36,804 bases of DNA from Chloroflexota bacterium. GTDB taxonomy: Bacteria > Chloroflexota > Anaerolineae > Anaerolineales > Villigracilaceae. The DNA lies in NCBI GenBank assembly GCA_024224815.1, contig JAAENC010000143.1:1-36804 (forward strand), given 5' to 3'. The stretch's first letter is position 1. Each line of letters begins with the position of its first letter. The notes beneath the pieces were generated by a model. It saw only the letters and a program-made list of their open reading frames with translations, was not told where the DNA came from and searched no databases. Position numbers and translations under genes: made by a program. This document shows, piece by piece, positions 34,726-36,804 of the stretch.

Positions 34726-35817
34726 ATGAACTCAGATCAAAACAATCAAATGCAAAAAAAGAATTGCATCATTCAAATACTCAAAATAATCATGCCTATC
34801 GTGGGGGTATTCTGTATCGTGGCATTCTTGCCCTGGGACGGAATATTGGCTTGGATCACACCATTACCTGATACTGTCCAAGAACAAGTCGATGACGCAA
34901 TTGGTCTTGGCTTGGATGGGATCATTGTGTATGTGGATGAAGCAGGTGAACCACCAGTCTTCTATACAGCTGGCTGGAAAAACCGGGAAAATCAAATACC
35001 AGCCGATCCACAATCATTATTTAAGATTGCCAGTATCGATAAGTTATATACTGCTGTTTCTATCGCCAAACTGGTCAATGACCAACGCTTGTCGCTGGAT
35101 GATACGCTGGCTGACCACTTTCCAGAACTTGAGGGAAGAATTGAAAACGCAGAAACCATCACCGTGAGCTTAATGGTGCAGCATCGCAGTGGTATTCCCA
35201 ATTTCACCGACGCTCCTGGATATTGGGAAAACCCACCCAGCAGCAGTGAAGCAGCCCTTGAATTAGCGCTTGATTTGCCAGCTAACTTTGCACCGGATGA
35301 AGAGTATGGTTATTCAAATACGAATTATTTTTTGCTGGGCGCACTGATTGAAAAAGTGGTGGGGTATAGCCATTGGCAATATATCGAAGATGAGATTCTG
35401 ATACCGCTCGAGCTGAACAATACATACACTTTAATTGATGATGTGGAGGCAGACGATGTAATGAGCGGCTACTGGGTAGGCCATGAGCCTGATTTGAAGA
35501 ATGATCCGCACGGCTCAATGGTAGCGACAGCAGAGGATGTGGGCATATTCTTGCGAGCTTTAAATGATGGCTCATTGTTAAATCATAATGAACAGGCGAT
35601 TTACTCCTCTATTTATGAGTATGGACATACCGGATTGATACCTGGATACTACAGTATCGCTCGTTACCACAGTGATATTGATACGGTTGTGGTTCAGTTT
35701 GTGAACACCGCCGGTGGCACCCCACTAGTTCCAGTTTTCGATACAGGCGGTGGCACCAAGGTAATGGTATCGAATGTTGTCTACAACCGCATTCCTCGGA
35801 TATTAGCGGAGGAATAG
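34726..35817 (+). CDS. Beta-lactamase-like serine hydrolase (S12 type)
   Basis: A 363-residue protein with an N-terminal membrane anchor (about 16-36) and an extracytoplasmic penicillin-binding-protein-like domain. All three motifs can be seen: SIDK (Ser103-Lys106), YSN (196-198) and HTG in place of KTG near residue 305. Such proteins are D-amino-acid peptidases, esterases or class C-like hydrolases; substrate is unknown. The Shine-Dalgarno is weak. It follows a broken membrane gene in the LuxR-downstream cluster and appears intact. Confidence 0.85.
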   Translation: MNSDQNNQMQKKNCIIQILKIIMPIVGVFCIVAFLPWDGILAWITPLPDTVQEQVDDAIGLGLDGIIVYVDEAGEPPVFYTAGWKNRENQIPADPQSLFKIASIDKLYTAVSIAKLVNDQRLSLDDTLADHFPELEGRIENAETITVSLMVQHRSGIPNFTDAPGYWENPPSSSEAALELALDLPANFAPDEEYGYSNTNYFLLGALIEKVVGYSHWQYIEDEILIPLELNNTYTLIDDVEADDVMSGYWVGHEPDLKNDPHGSMVATAEDVGIFLRALNDGSLLNHNEQAIYSSIYEYGHTGLIPGYYSIARYHSDIDTVVVQFVNTAGGTPLVPVFDTGGGTKVMVSNVVYNRIPRILAEE

Positions 35818-35932
35818 TCAGGGTATTGATATATTCCAATTCATAGGACAAGTATGTAAGTTGTATTCAATAGAAATAAACTCTGGGATTCTGGCAATGA
35901 AGCCAAGCATCCTTAGTTTCATCATATAGTAA

Positions 35933-36436
35933 GTGAGGTTTTTAGCAATATGGATAACATTAAAAGAGGTAATTCTCAAACTGGCAGAAGAAAAATATTA
36001 CACTATCATTTTTTTTCTGCTTCGTAATGGCGTCCCATTGGGCGATCCAAAATCATTAGATAACATGTTACGCCGCTCTTTTGGTGCTACTTCCTTTGCC
36101 GGGTTTTGGCAATACTGGAATCCGATTTGGGGGTATGGGCTGGGCAAATATGTAAATGAACCCACGCGGCGGATTTTGCCGTGGGCGGCTGCCTTTATTA
36201 CAATCTGTATCGTTTCTGACGCCATTTATGACCTGGCAACAATGACTGTTAGCCGCTCGTTTGCCTTTTTCTTTACGCCCTGGTTTTTCTTGTTGGATGT
36301 AGGGGCTGTGTTGGGGCTGGCTTTGGGAATGAGTTTTGGGAAGTGGCCGTTTTGGCAACGAGCCGCTGTGAATTTTACTTATCTTCTCACTTGCTTACTC
36401 TTGACGCTGATAGTGAAAAGGGAGCTTATGACATGA
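35933..36436 (+). CDS. Polytopic membrane protein of unknown family
   Basis: 167 residues from a GTG, with three or four hydrophobic segments. The region PLGDPKSLDNMLRRSFGATSFAGFWQYWNPIWGYGLGKYV is distinctive; a loose resemblance to MBOAT/acyltransferase proteins is possible but the diagnostic His is not clearly present. The N-terminal 30 residues in this frame look unlikely as a start. A different frame from ATG 35950 (MDNIKRGNSQTG) would join the conserved part if the T run at 36009-36016 had one base fewer. So the true start is uncertain and a frameshift is possible. Confidence 0.5.
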   Translation: MRFLAIWITLKEVILKLAEEKYYTIIFFLLRNGVPLGDPKSLDNMLRRSFGATSFAGFWQYWNPIWGYGLGKYVNEPTRRILPWAAAFITICIVSDAIYDLATMTVSRSFAFFFTPWFFLLDVGAVLGLALGMSFGKWPFWQRAAVNFTYLLTCLLLTLIVKRELMT

Positions 36437-36548
36437 GTATAAAATCATTTTTCGTTTTTTTTGAAAAATAGTCGAAAGGCTTCCAATGTCTTAGCCGGTG
36501 GCTTTCTGTTTCGGGCCTAAAGCCCTCAACTCACTGAAGTGAAATAAA

Positions 36549-36583
36549 AAGCACTCTCCATGAAAGATTTCTGGAGAGTGCTT
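36549..36583. terminator. Terminator hairpin
   Basis: AAGCACTCTCCA (36549-36560) and TGGAGAGTGCTT (36572-36583) form a 12-bp stem; the loop can pair further as GAAA-GA-TTTC. It probably ends the membrane-protein gene transcript, though a good T run is lacking. Confidence 0.75.
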
Positions 36584-36736
36584 CATAGTTATTCGACGTC
36601 TTTTGTTTTTCACTCCCGTAAACCAGTATGTCACAAGATTTAGGGAGGGCTATCTTCTAGCGTGCTATTTGCCCATATATGGGACTAAAAATAACTCGTC
36701 TCTGCCGCCTACGTTGCCGCCAACGTTAGCATCGGC

Positions 36737-36796
36737 CTAAATTTATACCCGTATATTTGATTTATACCGCACAAAACTCATAACGGTGATGGCATG
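36737..36796 (+). repeat. TTTATACC element, copy B
   Basis: The first 34 nt (36737-36770) match 27729-27762 with two substitutions; TTTATACC is at 36742-36749 and 36761-36768 (19-bp period). ATGG lies at the same offset (52 nt) as in copy A, with no gaps. It lies at the right end of the window. Confidence 0.6.
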
Positions 36797-36804
36797 AAAT
36801 GGAA

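Larger units (their letters stand above)
36437..36804. other. 368-nt non-coding right edge
   Basis: No reading frame is supported. It contains a terminator hairpin (36549-36583), a perfect palindrome CCCATATATGGG (36672-36683), and copy B of the TTTATACC element (36737 to about 36796), whose matching copy A precedes a LuxR gene. The remaining sequence shows nothing recognisable. Confidence 0.6.

Noticed and set aside
1-36804. CRISPR array, insertion sequence or integrase
   Set aside because: No regularly spaced repeats and no transposase or recombinase motif in any frame.

Overview
The window looks like a piece of a chromosome from the Chloroflexota, most likely an Anaerolineae-type bacterium. 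This is inferred from style rather than from a marker gene. Two lipoproteins and one membrane protein carry long Thr/Pro linkers of the TPTPTAT type. A very large MalT-like LuxR regulator heads a cluster of small membrane proteins. A PadR/HAAS pair, a ClpC, an actinobacterial-type inositol-phosphate synthase and several GAF-domain signalling proteins are also present. Base composition is moderate (about 45% GC by eye) and fairly even. No transposase, integrase, phage structural gene or CRISPR array is visible.

Layout. 1-222 is a strongly structured leader in front of an HD-GYP sensor (223-2202). A tRNA-Lys(UUU) with its own promoter and terminator lies on the minus strand (2343-2414), followed by thioredoxin, an S9 peptidase, two overlapping lipoprotein genes (SH3b; alkaline-phosphatase-like phosphodiesterase), an MFS exporter and a PrsW-like membrane protein fused to GAF (8155-9540). 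A minus-strand padR-HAAS operon (9645-10875) comes next, then a ParB/DUF4032-like/UspA-UspA fusion on plus. Minus-strand genes follow: metallophosphoesterase, cupin, a membrane-anchored zinc peptidase, clpC, and a DUF389 protein with an SH3 tail. From 20.4 kb: an acetyltransferase, a YvlD-type membrane protein, inositol-3-phosphate synthase (minus), and divergently a GAF histidine kinase overlapping a PfkB kinase. A CPA2 antiporter with RCK domains follows, then the LuxR/MalT regulator and its membrane-protein cluster up to 36.4 kb.

How things fit together. Much of the content is signalling and stress handling: HD-GYP, GAF proteins, histidine kinase, PadR, Usp fusion, ClpC, thioredoxin and cation/proton exchange. 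The 27.9-36.4 kb segment is a likely regulon: the LuxR protein, then membrane proteins, an alpha/beta hydrolase, DUF4386-like and DUF3267 proteins and a serine hydrolase. Three reading frames here are damaged or suspect (two 1-bp losses in the hydrolase, an in-frame TGA in a small membrane gene, a possible poly-T slip in the last gene). That suggests either local gene decay or sequence error.

Regulatory DNA is the most distinctive part. Four genes have a TATAAT-like box only 6-9 nt before the start codon, which suggests leaderless mRNAs. A two-hairpin intergenic element occurs twice (6689-6753, 20288-20353). A TTTATACC-containing element occurs upstream of the LuxR gene and again at the right edge of the window, which predicts another regulated unit just beyond it. 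Starts were moved from the longest possible ORF to internal ATGs where a Shine-Dalgarno or promoter demanded it (HD-GYP, MFS, HAAS, PadR, ClpC, GNAT, histidine kinase, LuxR).
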